From Microbacterium sp. ISL-103 (GTDB lineage: Bacteria; Actinomycetota; Actinomycetes; Actinomycetales; Microbacteriaceae): a stretch of 35,276 bases of DNA. A model generated the notes under the pieces. The model did not search any database. It was not told the origin of the DNA and worked only from the letters and a program-made list of their open reading frames with translations. Made by a program: the position numbers and the translations under genes. Positions within the stretch are counted from its first letter, which is position 1; each line of letters starts with the position of its first letter. The stretch lies in NCBI RefSeq assembly GCF_018613995.1, contig NZ_JAGGPD010000189.1, forward strand, positions 1 to 35,276, given 5' to 3'. Shown here piece by piece: positions 16,013-23,772 of the stretch.

Positions 16013-17419
16013 ATGACCTCTGACACTGCGAACGCGCAGGCCGCGCCGACTCGGCTGCGTCGTGCCATCACCGGCCCGCTGCTCTTCGCCTTCATCCTCG
16101 GCGATGTGCTCGGCGCCGGCATATACGCCCTCATGGGGGTGCTGTCCGAGAAGGTCGGCGGGATGCTGTGGGCACCGCTGCTTCTCGCATTGCTGCTCGC
16201 GCTGCTCACCGCGGGCTCGTACGCCGAGCTGGTCACCAAGTACCCGCGCGCGGGCGGGGCGTCGGTCTTCGCAGAGCGCGCGTTCCACAGCCCTGTCGTG
16301 TCGTTCCTCGTCGGCTTCAGCATGCTCGCGGCCGGCGTCACGAGCGCCGCCGGACTCGCGATCGCCTTCGCGGGCGACTATCTCGGCACCTTCTTCGACC
16401 TTCCGACGATCCCCGTCGCGATCCTGTTCCTCGCGATCGTCGCGGCCCTGAACGCCCGCGGCATCCGCGAGTCGCTCGGCGCGAACCTCGTCATGACGGC
16501 GATCGAGCTGAGCGGTCTCGTCATCGTCATCGTGGTGGTGGGGATGTTCGTCGCCGGCGGCGGTGGCGACGCGTCGCGCCTGACGCAGACGCCCGAGGGA
16601 ACGCCAGCGGCCATGGCGGTGCTCGCGGGCGCGGTGATCGCCTATTACTCGTTCGTCGGATTCGAGACCTCGGCCAACATGATCGAAGAGGTCAAAGACC
16701 CTCGCCGCACCTACCCTCGGGCCCTGTTCGGCGCACTGTTCACCGCCGGCGCCGTCTACGTGCTCGTCGGCGTCGCGAGCTCGATCGCCCTTCCCGCCTC
16801 CGAGCTGCAGGAGTCGAGCGGTCCGCTGCTGTCGGTGGTCGAGGCGGCGGGCGCGAGCATCCCCTCGTGGCTCTTCAGCCTGATCGCCCTCGTCGCCGTC
16901 GCGAACGGCGCCCTGCTGACCATGATCATGGTCAGCCGTCTCACCTACGGCATGGCCGAGCAGAACCTGCTGCCTTCGGTTCTCGGCCGCGTGCTGCCCC
17001 ACCGCAAGACCCCGTGGGTCGCGATCCTCACCACCACCCTCGTCGCGATGGGCCTCACTCTGGTGGGCGATCTGGCGACGCTGGCCGAGACCGTGGTGCT
17101 GCTGCTGCTCGTCGTCTTCCTCAGCGTCAACGTCTCGGTGCTGGTGCTGCGCCGAGACCGCGTCGAGCACGACCACTTCCGCATCTGGACTGTCATCCCG
17201 GTGCTCGGCATCGCGTCGTGCATCCTGCTGCTCACGCAGCAGCGCCCCGCCGTCTGGCTCTTCGGGGCGATCCTGCTCGCCGTCGGCGGCGTGCTCTACC
17301 TGCTCGCCCGCTGGAGCCGCAGACGCACTGACGACCGGCACGACTCGACATCCGCATCCGCATCCGCATCCGCATCCGCATCCGACGACACCCCCGAGGA
17401 GAACCATGAGCACGCCTGA
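16013..17419 (+). CDS. APC family amino acid permease
   Basis: A 468-residue integral membrane transporter with about 12 hydrophobic segments. The first helix carries the APC signature GPLLFAFILGDVLGAGIYALMG (unwound GAGIY substrate loop), and helix 6 has VIAYYSFVGFETSANMIEEVKDPRRTYPRAL, the conserved FVGFE..ANM.EE region. Helix 8 ends in a VSRLTYGMAEQNLLP block typical of the family. Members exchange or take up amino acids or polyamines by proton coupling; the substrate is not evident. The cytoplasmic C terminus (about 440-468) has an Ala-Ser repeat encoded by a hexanucleotide array and then an acidic, His-containing end. The next gene overlaps by 14 bases, implying coupled expression. Confidence 0.92.
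   Translation: MTSDTANAQAAPTRLRRAITGPLLFAFILGDVLGAGIYALMGVLSEKVGGMLWAPLLLALLLALLTAGSYAELVTKYPRAGGASVFAERAFHSPVVSFLVGFSMLAAGVTSAAGLAIAFAGDYLGTFFDLPTIPVAILFLAIVAALNARGIRESLGANLVMTAIELSGLVIVIVVVGMFVAGGGGDASRLTQTPEGTPAAMAVLAGAVIAYYSFVGFETSANMIEEVKDPRRTYPRALFGALFTAGAVYVLVGVASSIALPASELQESSGPLLSVVEAAGASIPSWLFSLIALVAVANGALLTMIMVSRLTYGMAEQNLLPSVLGRVLPHRKTPWVAILTTTLVAMGLTLVGDLATLAETVVLLLLVVFLSVNVSVLVLRRDRVEHDHFRIWTVIPVLGIASCILLLTQQRPAVWLFGAILLAVGGVLYLLARWSRRRTDDRHDSTSASASASASASDDTPEENHEHA
17351..17384 (+). repeat. Hexanucleotide array (TCCGCA) inside the permease gene
   Basis: Five full TCCGCA units plus TCCG, read in frame as alternating Ser and Ala in the permease tail. Copy-number change would add or remove two residues without shifting frame. 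Confidence 0.9.
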
Positions 17420-17630
17420 CGACACCAATCACGTCGACGAGATGTCGAGCGCAGAGAAGCGTCACGACCAGCTGACGGCGGCACCGGATGCCACCGAGGC
17501 CGACGCCGCACCGCGCATCGAGGTCTCTGAGCACGACGGCAACACGCGCATCGACATCGTGCCGGATGCTGCGGTGCGCCCCGGCCCCGGGCCCGGCGTC
17601 GAGACCGACGACGAACCGAGCGCGGAGTAG
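17406..17630 (+). CDS. Small acidic, disordered protein
   Basis: A 74-residue soluble protein, rich in Asp, Glu, Ala and Pro, with no membrane segment. One block (APRIEVSEHDGNTRIDIVPD) looks like a short beta unit; the rest is likely disordered, ending in DDEPSAE. The ATG sits inside the end of the permease gene, with GAGGAGAACC directly upstream, a strong ribosome site. The overlap suggests the two proteins are made together, so this could be an accessory or regulator of the permease. I do not recognise a family, although short proteins of this make-up next to transporters are common in Microbacterium. Confidence 0.75.
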   Translation: MSTPDDTNHVDEMSSAEKRHDQLTAAPDATEADAAPRIEVSEHDGNTRIDIVPDAAVRPGPGPGVETDDEPSAE

Positions 17631-17639
17631 GCCCGCAAC

Positions 17640-17657
17640 GGGTGGCTAGAGCCACCC
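17640..17657. terminator. Bidirectional stem-loop between convergent genes
   Basis: GGGTGGCT and AGCCACCC form an eight-base perfect stem with a two-base gap. It lies ten bases after the small acidic gene and overlaps the corA stop codon, so it can serve both convergent transcripts. Confidence 0.55.
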
Positions 17658-18662
17658 CTTGCGCTTGAACACCCAGTACAGGCCGAAGCCCATGGCGAGC
17701 ATGAGTCCGAGAGCCATCGGGTATCCGAGCGCCCAGTGCAGCTCGGGCATGTGGTCGAAGTTCATGCCGTAGACCGTGCCGACCAGCGTCGGCGCGAACA
17801 GGATCGCAGCCCATCCCGAGATCTTCTTCACCTCGTCGTTCTGGCGGATGCTGAGCTCGGTCATCCGCCGCATCTCCTCGTTCTGCCGCCGCGCCACGAT
17901 CGTCGATTCCACGGTCAGCGCATTGTCGAGCACCGTGCGGAAGGTGTTGGCCCGCTCCGAGACGCGCAGCGTGTGGTCGAGCACGTCGCGCAGGTATCGC
18001 TGCAGCTCCTCATCGACCTCGTACTTGGCGGATCCCCGCAGCAGCGAGTCGAGCATGCCGGCCAGCGGCTGCACGGCCCGCTGGAAGTCGATCACCTCGC
18101 GCCCCAGCTCGTAGATGCGCTGCGTGGCGTCGACCTCGTCTTCGAAGAGCTGGCTCTCGATCTCGTCGATGTCGTTCTCGAGGCCCGCGAGCACCGGTGC
18201 GTACTCGTCGACCACCTCGTCGAGGATCGCGTAGAGCACGGCCTCGGGGCCGAGCTTCAACAGCGACGGGTCGTCTTCGAGGCGGCGCCGCACGCGTCCG
18301 AGGTCGGGTGATTCGGCATGCCGGATGGTCACGACGAAGTCGGGTCCGACCAGCACGTGGATCTCACCGAACTCGACCTCTTCGGCCGCATCCAGATACC
18401 GCGCCGAGCGCAGCACCATGAACAGCACCTCGCCGTAGCGCTCGAGCTTCGATCGCTGGTGACCCGCCAGAGCATCCTCGACGACGAGCGCGTGGATGCC
18501 GAACTCATCGGCGACCTCGCGGATCTCGGCCTCGCTCGGTCGATACAGACCGATCCAGCTCATGCCGCCGCGTTCGCGCAGCACCTCGAAGGTCTCGCTC
18601 AGGCTCCGCGGATTCTCGGTGCGCCGGCCGTCGACGTAGATCGCGTTGTCGATGATCGGCAT
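17646..18662 (-). CDS. corA: CorA family magnesium/divalent cation transporter
   Basis: A 338-residue CorA-type channel. The N-terminal 240 residues are the cytoplasmic alpha/beta funnel, ending in a long helix with charged heptads (RVSERANTFRTVLDNALTVE). Two membrane helices lie at the C terminus: about 277-298 and 313-331. The obligatory YGMNF signature is at residues 298-302, at the end of the first helix, followed by the periplasmic loop DHMPELHWALGYP and a basic tail FKRKGWL. AAGGGA about eight bases before the ATG at 18662 supports the start. CorA proteins take up Mg2+ (also Co2+ or Ni2+) as pentamers. It converges with the permease pair and lies 52 bases downstream of the serine-hydrolase-like gene, on the same strand. 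Confidence 0.93.
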   Translation of the reverse strand: MPIIDNAIYVDGRRTENPRSLSETFEVLRERGGMSWIGLYRPSEAEIREVADEFGIHALVVEDALAGHQRSKLERYGEVLFMVLRSARYLDAAEEVEFGEIHVLVGPDFVVTIRHAESPDLGRVRRRLEDDPSLLKLGPEAVLYAILDEVVDEYAPVLAGLENDIDEIESQLFEDEVDATQRIYELGREVIDFQRAVQPLAGMLDSLLRGSAKYEVDEELQRYLRDVLDHTLRVSERANTFRTVLDNALTVESTIVARRQNEEMRRMTELSIRQNDEVKKISGWAAILFAPTLVGTVYGMNFDHMPELHWALGYPMALGLMLAMGFGLYWVFKRKGWL

Positions 18663-18714
18663 CGGCTCGTCCCTTCCGTGCGGTCAGGCCGCGATGCGAT
18701 GCTGCTCTGCGGCG

Positions 18715-20001
18715 TCAGCCCGCGGGAGGGGCGACGCAGGTGAGCGCCGTGTCGGTGATCGCGGTGTGATACTGCTCGGCGGTGAAAGGAAGCCCGAAGT
18801 CCGGAGCCGTCTCGCCGGAGGCGGCCGGAGCCTTCGACGCGATCGCCGCGAGCTCCCACGACAGGTAGGCGGCGGTCGAGCCTCCGCTGGTGGAGTCGTT
18901 CAGCGACACCGCGACCGTGAACCCGGTCTCGGGATCCGAGAACGCCGCCGTCTGGTAGCCGGGGGTCCAGCCGTACTGCCCCACCATCGAGCCGACCATC
19001 AGTGCGCCGCCGGTCGCCTGGTACCACGAGGGTGCGGTGCTGCTGACGGGAAGCGGGGCACCGAAGCGATCGGGCTCTTCCTCCTTGCGCAGCGCCTGCC
19101 TCGCCTCGGCCTGCGCGTACCGACCCAGATCGTCGATCGTCGAGACCACGCCCGAGTCGGTGTAGCCGGTGCTCGAGGAGAGCGTGGTGATGTCGACCGG
19201 AGCCGCGCAGTTGTAGCCGCCCTCGACGGTCGACAGATAGTGGCCGTTCATGACCGCACCGGTCGAGGGTGCGGCAGGCGCCGGGCTCGGCAGCGAGGTG
19301 TTCGCGAGACCGAGCGGCTCGGTCACGTACTCGGCGATCAGCTCGGATGCCGTGAGACCCGACGCGCGCTCGAGTGCGAGGCCGAGGATCAGGTAGCCCG
19401 AGTCGGAGTTGCGATAGGTCGTGTGCGGCGTGCCGCGCGAGGCGCCGAGGCCGTAGGAGGCGAGCTCGAGGGGTGCCCAGACTCGCTCAGGGGTGTTCAG
19501 CCAGGCGTTCTTCGCCGTGGCCTCGGACGAGGCCGCACCGCTCGTGCCGTTGCACAGGTCGAGCAGCGTGATGTCCTTCATGTCCGCGACGCCCGAGACG
19601 TAGTCGGGCACCAGGGCATCGAGCTCGACGATGTCGTCGTCGGCCAGACCGTAGAGCACGTCGCAGGTCATGAGTCGCGTCACGTCGGCGACGCGGAAGG
19701 CCATGTCGGTGCTGATCTCCGCACCCGCACCCGGATCCTGCGTGCCGATCCCGGTCACCCAGCTGCCGCTCCACGGCACCCAGACACCCACGACGGCGCC
19801 CGAGGCACCAGACGCGGTGAGCGCGTTCGTGACGGCGGCCTCCATCGCGGCGACGGTGTCGTCGGGCAGAGCGCCGTCGACCTGAGAAGGCGGGTCGTAA
19901 CTGAACTCGGGCTCGGACGAAGTGCATCCGGTGAGGAAGAGCCCGAGTACGGCGACGCTGGCCGCTGCTGCGCGGAACCTGCGCGACGAGAGAAGCTGCA
20001 T
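18715..20001 (-). CDS. Secreted lipoprotein of the serine beta-lactamase-like family, catalytic Ser and Lys lost
   Basis: A 428-residue lipoprotein: a basic start (SSRRFR), a hydrophobic core and the lipobox LTGC with C26 as the lipidated residue. The rest is a class C beta-lactamase/DD-peptidase-like domain. The block that normally reads FR.GS.TK is here FRVADVTRL (102-110): D106 stands where the nucleophilic Ser should be and R109 where the Lys should be. The second motif, YRN at 196-198 before SGYLILGLALERASG, is kept, while the third site reads QYGWTPGY instead of HxG or KTG. The fold is otherwise complete and full length, so this is probably a non-catalytic binding protein rather than a decayed gene. 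The start has no good ribosome site. Confidence 0.88.
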   Translation of the reverse strand: MQLLSSRRFRAAAASVAVLGLFLTGCTSSEPEFSYDPPSQVDGALPDDTVAAMEAAVTNALTASGASGAVVGVWVPWSGSWVTGIGTQDPGAGAEISTDMAFRVADVTRLMTCDVLYGLADDDIVELDALVPDYVSGVADMKDITLLDLCNGTSGAASSEATAKNAWLNTPERVWAPLELASYGLGASRGTPHTTYRNSDSGYLILGLALERASGLTASELIAEYVTEPLGLANTSLPSPAPAAPSTGAVMNGHYLSTVEGGYNCAAPVDITTLSSSTGYTDSGVVSTIDDLGRYAQAEARQALRKEEEPDRFGAPLPVSSTAPSWYQATGGALMVGSMVGQYGWTPGYQTAAFSDPETGFTVAVSLNDSTSGGSTAAYLSWELAAIASKAPAASGETAPDFGLPFTAEQYHTAITDTALTCVAPPAG

Positions 20002-20090
20002 GAAAGGGGACCCCCGGAAGACGTGTCTCCCGAGTCTAGAACGCCGATCCTGAAAGATCGCATCGCGCGGGCCCGTTTAGGGTGATGAGC

Positions 20091-20405
20091 ATGCCCCACA
20101 TCTTCGATGCCGACGTCGTCTCCGCCATCCTCCGCCACATGAACGGCGACCACACCGACGACAATCTGCTGATCGCGCGGGCCTTCTCCCCCGCAGCAGA
20201 GGGCGAGATCACGGATGCGGTGATGACGGGCCTCGACGGAGACGGCGGCGTCTGGGAGGTCACCCGCGCGGGTGCGGCGTCCGAGCTCCGCGTCGCGTGG
20301 CCGTCGGGCGCGATCAGCGAGCGACCCGCCGTGCGGCGCGAGGTCGTCGCGCTCTACGACCTGGCGTGCGAGAAGCTCGGGGTGCAGCCGCGTCCGCATG
20401 CGTGA
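20091..20405 (+). CDS. DUF2470 domain protein (heme-metabolism associated)
   Basis: A 104-residue protein consisting of one DUF2470 domain: the opening VVSAILRHMNGDHTDDNLLIARAF holds the conserved HMN.DH..D motif, and LDGDGGVWEVTRAGAASELRVAWP the second half, as in pyridoxamine-oxidase-like heme utilisation (HugZ) proteins. It lies 54 bases before the heme oxygenase gene, on the same strand, which fits a role in heme or iron handling. The ATG at 20091 has AGGGTG at a suitable distance; 20085 and GTG 20082 are alternatives. Because the iron box lies downstream of this gene, it need not share the heme oxygenase control. Confidence 0.88.
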   Translation: MPHIFDADVVSAILRHMNGDHTDDNLLIARAFSPAAEGEITDAVMTGLDGDGGVWEVTRAGAASELRVAWPSGAISERPAVRREVVALYDLACEKLGVQPRPHA

Positions 20406-20430
20406 TGCTCCGAGACTTCGGGGTTTCGCT

Positions 20431-20449
20431 AGAGGTTAGGCAACCCTTA
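20431..20449 (+). promoter_or_regulatory. DtxR/IdeR-type iron box in the heme oxygenase promoter
   Basis: The core AGGTTAGGCAACCCT (20433-20447) agrees with the consensus AGGTTAGSCTAACCT at 13 of 15 positions; over the 19-base site 15 positions fit. It directly abuts the -10 box at 20448, where an iron-loaded repressor would block polymerase. Agreement was counted by eye against the known consensus. Confidence 0.8.
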
Positions 20450-20453
20450 CACT
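20448..20453 (+). promoter_or_regulatory. -10 box of a leaderless promoter for the heme oxygenase gene
   Basis: TACACT six bases before the ATG at 20460, without a Shine-Dalgarno site. Its first bases overlap the end of the iron box. Confidence 0.6.
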
Positions 20454-20459
20454 GGGCAC

Positions 20460-21107
20460 ATGTCCGAGATCCTCTCCTTCTCCGCAGCCCTCCGTGAGCG
20501 CTCCTCCGGTTCGCACTCCCGCAGCGAGGGCGCAGGCTTCATGTCAGACCTGCTCAAGGGCGAGGGATCGCGCGAGGACTACATCGCGCTCGTCGCGCAG
20601 CACTACTTCATCTACGACGCCCTCGAGGCGGCGGGCGATCGGATGCGCCAGGACCCCGTGGCATCCGTCTTCATCAGCGACAAGCTGACGCGACTGCCGG
20701 CACTCGAAGCCGACCTGGAGTTCCTGGTGGGCCCCGACTGGCGCGAGCAGATCGTCGCCCTGCCGACCACCCAGCGCTACGTCGAGCGCATCCGCCAGGT
20801 GGGGGCGACGTGGGCGGGCGGCTTCGTCGCCCACCACTACACGCGCTATCTCGGCGATCTCTCGGGCGGCATCTTCATCGGACGCGTCATGGCCCGCCGC
20901 TTCGGCTTCGAGACCAACGGCATCGGGTTCTACCTGTTCGACGACATCGCCGACCCCTCGGCATTCAAGGACGTCTACCGCGAGCAGCTCGATGCCGCTC
21001 CGTGGGACACCGCCGAGCAGGAGCGCGTGATCGACGAGGTGCTGCTCGCCTACCGCTTCAACACCGAGCTCTTCGAAGACCTCGACCGCGCACGCATCGC
21101 CGCCTGA
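20460..21107 (+). CDS. Biliverdin-producing heme oxygenase (HmuO/HO-1 type)
   Basis: A 215-residue all-helical heme oxygenase that opens heme to biliverdin, CO and Fe2+. The proximal heme ligand is H19 in RERSSGSHSRSEGAGFM. The distal helix carries the conserved glycines in YLGDLSGGIFIGRVMARRFG, the kink above the heme. The length matches the corynebacterial HmuO class. The start at 20460 is set by the leaderless promoter, with TACACT six bases upstream, and the iron box overlapping that promoter predicts repression in iron-rich cells, so the enzyme would serve iron release from heme. No heme importer is in the window. The gene converges with the helicase gene 12 bases later. Confidence 0.95.
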   Translation: MSEILSFSAALRERSSGSHSRSEGAGFMSDLLKGEGSREDYIALVAQHYFIYDALEAAGDRMRQDPVASVFISDKLTRLPALEADLEFLVGPDWREQIVALPTTQRYVERIRQVGATWAGGFVAHHYTRYLGDLSGGIFIGRVMARRFGFETNGIGFYLFDDIADPSAFKDVYREQLDAAPWDTAEQERVIDEVLLAYRFNTELFEDLDRARIAA

Positions 21108-21119
21108 CGACGAGCCCCG

Positions 21120-22514
21120 TCAGCCCTTCCCGACCTCCGGCGTCGACGCCGCGAGCCATGCGTCGCGCATGAACCGGCGCACGTCCTCGTCGACGCGGAT
21201 GTCGCTCGGGCGCAGCGGCCTCGACAGGTAGAGCCCGTCGAGCGAGGTCAGTCGCGAGAGCGCGACGTAGGTCTGGCCGGGCGCGAAGGCGCCGGAGCCG
21301 AGGTCGATGATCGCCCGGTCATAGGTCTTGCCCTGCGACTTGTGGATAGTGACGGCCCAGGCGAGCCGCAGGGGGAACTGCGTGAACTCGGCCACGACGT
21401 CACGCGTCAGCTTCTTGGTGCTCGCCTCGTACGAGTAGCGGAACCGTTCCCACACCGCGGGGTCGACGTCGACCTCCTCGCCGTCGATCTCGACCCGCAC
21501 GGTCTCGCCGAGGATGCGGACGACGGTGCCGATCGTGCCGTTCACCCACCGGGGCGGCTCGCCCGACATCGACGTGTCGTTGCGCAGGAACATCACCTGC
21601 GCGCCGATCTTTAGCTTGAGCTCCGACTCGGCGGGCAGCGAGGCCTCGCCGCGACCGAACTCGCCGCTGACCTCGGCGCGCGCGGTCTGCTCCTTGCCGG
21701 GGAGGGCCGCCAGGTGGCGACTGTTGATGCTGTTGACGATGTCGTTGCGGGTGGCGAGGGTGATCATCGGCACCTCGCCCGGCTCGGGGTCGGGCGGCGT
21801 CCGCGCGCCCTGGGTGTTGAGCACGCCCGCGATCTCGGCGGTCACGCGACCGTAGCGCACGGCGTTCAGCATCGCCTTGAAGCCGTCGTCCGACTGGCGG
21901 TGGATCTGCACGAGCTCGCGCACGTGCAGCTCGGCCCTGGTGTCGACGGCGAAGAGGCCGGCGTCCTCCTCTTCGGCCTCGCCGCCGGCGGAACCCGCCC
22001 ACACCTTGGCGTCGAAGAACCAGAACGAGCGGTAGTGATCCTTGACGTAGCGCAGCTCGTCGCCGCGCGGCGGCACCGGTGCGAGCTGATACGGATCGCC
22101 GAACATCACGATCTGCACGCCGCCGAACGGGATGCCGCGCTTGCCCCGCGCCTGGCGCAGAGAGCGGTCCATCGCGTCCATGAGGTCGGCGTTGACCATC
22201 GAGATCTCATCGATCACGAGCGTCTCGATCGCGTTGAGGATGCGCCGCGTGTTGTCGTTCTGGTCGATGTCGGAGTCGCCGATGAGACCGATCGGCAGGC
22301 GGAACAGCGAATGGATCGTCTGCCCCTCGACGTTCAGCGCCGCGACACCGGTGGGGGCGCAGATCGCGATCTGCTTCTTCGTGTTCCACGAGAAGTACTG
22401 CAGCAGGGTCGACTTTCCCGTTCCCGCGCGGCCCGTGATGAAGACGTGCTCGCCGGTGTCCTCGATCAGGCGGAACAGCTCTTGCTGCTCTTCTGACAGG
22501 GCGGGAAGCGACAC
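21120..22514 (-). CDS. PIF1-like / RecD-type SF1 DNA helicase
   Basis: A 464-residue superfamily 1 helicase. Walker A is GRAGTGKST at residues 28-36, motif Ia is CAPTGVAALN, motif II VIDEISMV, motif III FGDPYQLAPVPP, and motif VI in WAVTIHKSQGKTYDRAI with YVALSRLTSLDGLYLSRPL at the end. These are the trademark PIF1 blocks; the predicted polarity is 5' to 3'. A GTG at 22514 is chosen: GAGAG lies five bases upstream and the protein opens just before the Q-motif segment (LSEEQQELFRLIEDT). The open frame extends much further upstream, but that region runs antisense to a plus-strand gene and is rejected. Bacterial PIF1 proteins unwind G-quadruplex DNA; a role here in GC-rich DNA maintenance is an inference. 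Confidence 0.93.
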   Translation of the reverse strand: MSLPALSEEQQELFRLIEDTGEHVFITGRAGTGKSTLLQYFSWNTKKQIAICAPTGVAALNVEGQTIHSLFRLPIGLIGDSDIDQNDNTRRILNAIETLVIDEISMVNADLMDAMDRSLRQARGKRGIPFGGVQIVMFGDPYQLAPVPPRGDELRYVKDHYRSFWFFDAKVWAGSAGGEAEEEDAGLFAVDTRAELHVRELVQIHRQSDDGFKAMLNAVRYGRVTAEIAGVLNTQGARTPPDPEPGEVPMITLATRNDIVNSINSRHLAALPGKEQTARAEVSGEFGRGEASLPAESELKLKIGAQVMFLRNDTSMSGEPPRWVNGTIGTVVRILGETVRVEIDGEEVDVDPAVWERFRYSYEASTKKLTRDVVAEFTQFPLRLAWAVTIHKSQGKTYDRAIIDLGSGAFAPGQTYVALSRLTSLDGLYLSRPLRPSDIRVDEDVRRFMRDAWLAASTPEVGKG

Positions 22515-22664
22515 GGTTCTCTCACACAGGACGACGACGGAAGGGCGCGGGGAACACGCGCCCTCCCATGCTACGTGGCGCCACGGCCGGGCATCCCTGT
22601 GACACAGGCGACGGATGCCGTCACAGAGCGACCCAGCGCTCGGCATCCCCCCAGGCCGCGCTTC

Positions 22665-22670
22665 TAGACT
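22665..22670 (+). promoter_or_regulatory. -10 box of a leaderless promoter for the exported-protein gene
   Basis: TAGACT six bases before the ATG at 22677, without a Shine-Dalgarno site. Confidence 0.5.
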
Positions 22671-22676
22671 TGCGCC

Positions 22677-23747
22677 ATGCAGCAGGTCGAGACGAAGGCG
22701 CCCCGGCGTTCGCGGCTCGTTGTCGACCTCGCGATGCTCTCGGTCGTCGGTCTGGTGCTCGTCGCGGCCCTGGCCGCCGGCGGCGCCACGCTCTACAGCC
22801 AGTTCTACGGCCCTTCGGCGTTCGTCGTGCGCTACCTCGACCTTCTCGCCGAAGGACGCGCGGCCGACGCCCTCCGCGTGCCCGGCGTCGCGATCGACCG
22901 CGAGACCCTCGAGGTCGCGGGCATCGGCGCGACCGCATCCGAGGCCCTGCTGCGCCACACCGCGCTCGCCCCGCTCTCCGACGTCGAGGTGCTGTCGGAG
23001 AAGCCCGACGGCGACAAGACCGCGGTGACCGTCTCGTACAAGGCGGGATCGCACGCGGGCACCACCACGTTCACGGTCGAGCAGGACGGCTGGGCAGGGG
23101 TCACCCCCAACTGGCGGTTCACGACGAGCCCCCTCGCCGTGGTCGAGCTGACTCTGCGCGGCGCCGATCAGTTCGCCGTCAACGGCTTCGAGGTCGACCG
23201 GAGGCAGGTGTCGTCCGCCGGCGCCGAGGCCGCTGCGCTCGATCCGCTGCCGCTGCTCGTGTTCACGCCGGGCCTGTACTCCGTGACGGTCGACACCGCC
23301 ATCTCGACATCCGAGGGCGTGGGCGTGCTCGCCGACACCCCGCTCGCCACGACGCCCGTCGACGTGCAGACCGAGCCGACCGACGACTTCGTCGATGTCG
23401 TGCAGCAGCGGGTCGAGGAGTTCCTCACCGCCTGCACCTCGCAGGAGGTGCTGCAGCCGACCGCATGCCCCTTCGGCCTCGAGGTCTACAACCGCATCTC
23501 GTCGCTGCCGAAGTGGTCGATCGCCACCCAGCCGACGGTGACGGTCGTGCCCGACGGCGGGCAGTGGAAGATCCCCCCGACGGATGCCGTGGCGCACGTC
23601 GAGGTCGAGATCCAGTCGCTCTTCGACGGCTCGGTCGAGGCCGTCTCCGAAGACGTCACGTTCCAGGTGAACGGGTCGATCACGATCCTCCCCGACGGAT
23701 CGGCATCGATCCGAGTGGGTTCCCCGACCGACGAACCGACCGGCTGA
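22677..23747 (+). CDS. Membrane-anchored exported protein of unknown function
   Basis: A 356-residue protein. A basic start (KAPRRSRLV) precedes one hydrophobic segment (LAMLSVVGLVLVAALAAGGA, about residues 18-37), so the rest is probably outside the cell and tethered by that helix. The exterior part is beta-rich and resembles stacked immunoglobulin-like modules; PSAFVVRYLDLLAEGRAADAL at about 43-63 looks like a small helical NTF2-type start. A Cys pair (CTSQEVLQPTAC) may form a disulfide. The C terminus is acidic and low in structure. I do not recognise a named family; proteins with this plan are common in Microbacteriaceae envelopes. The start fits a leaderless promoter six bases upstream. 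Confidence 0.85.
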   Translation: MQQVETKAPRRSRLVVDLAMLSVVGLVLVAALAAGGATLYSQFYGPSAFVVRYLDLLAEGRAADALRVPGVAIDRETLEVAGIGATASEALLRHTALAPLSDVEVLSEKPDGDKTAVTVSYKAGSHAGTTTFTVEQDGWAGVTPNWRFTTSPLAVVELTLRGADQFAVNGFEVDRRQVSSAGAEAAALDPLPLLVFTPGLYSVTVDTAISTSEGVGVLADTPLATTPVDVQTEPTDDFVDVVQQRVEEFLTACTSQEVLQPTACPFGLEVYNRISSLPKWSIATQPTVTVVPDGGQWKIPPTDAVAHVEVEIQSLFDGSVEAVSEDVTFQVNGSITILPDGSASIRVGSPTDEPTG

Positions 23748-23772
23748 CCGACCGACCGGCCCTGCAGCGTGG

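Noticed and set aside
17351-17384. Phase-variable repeat in the permease
   Set aside because: Six-base units cannot shift the frame; only tail length would vary.
22515-23597. Upstream extension of the helicase frame on the minus strand
   Set aside because: It lies antisense to the exported-protein gene, has low-complexity composition, and the helicase has a good GTG start with a ribosome site at 22514.
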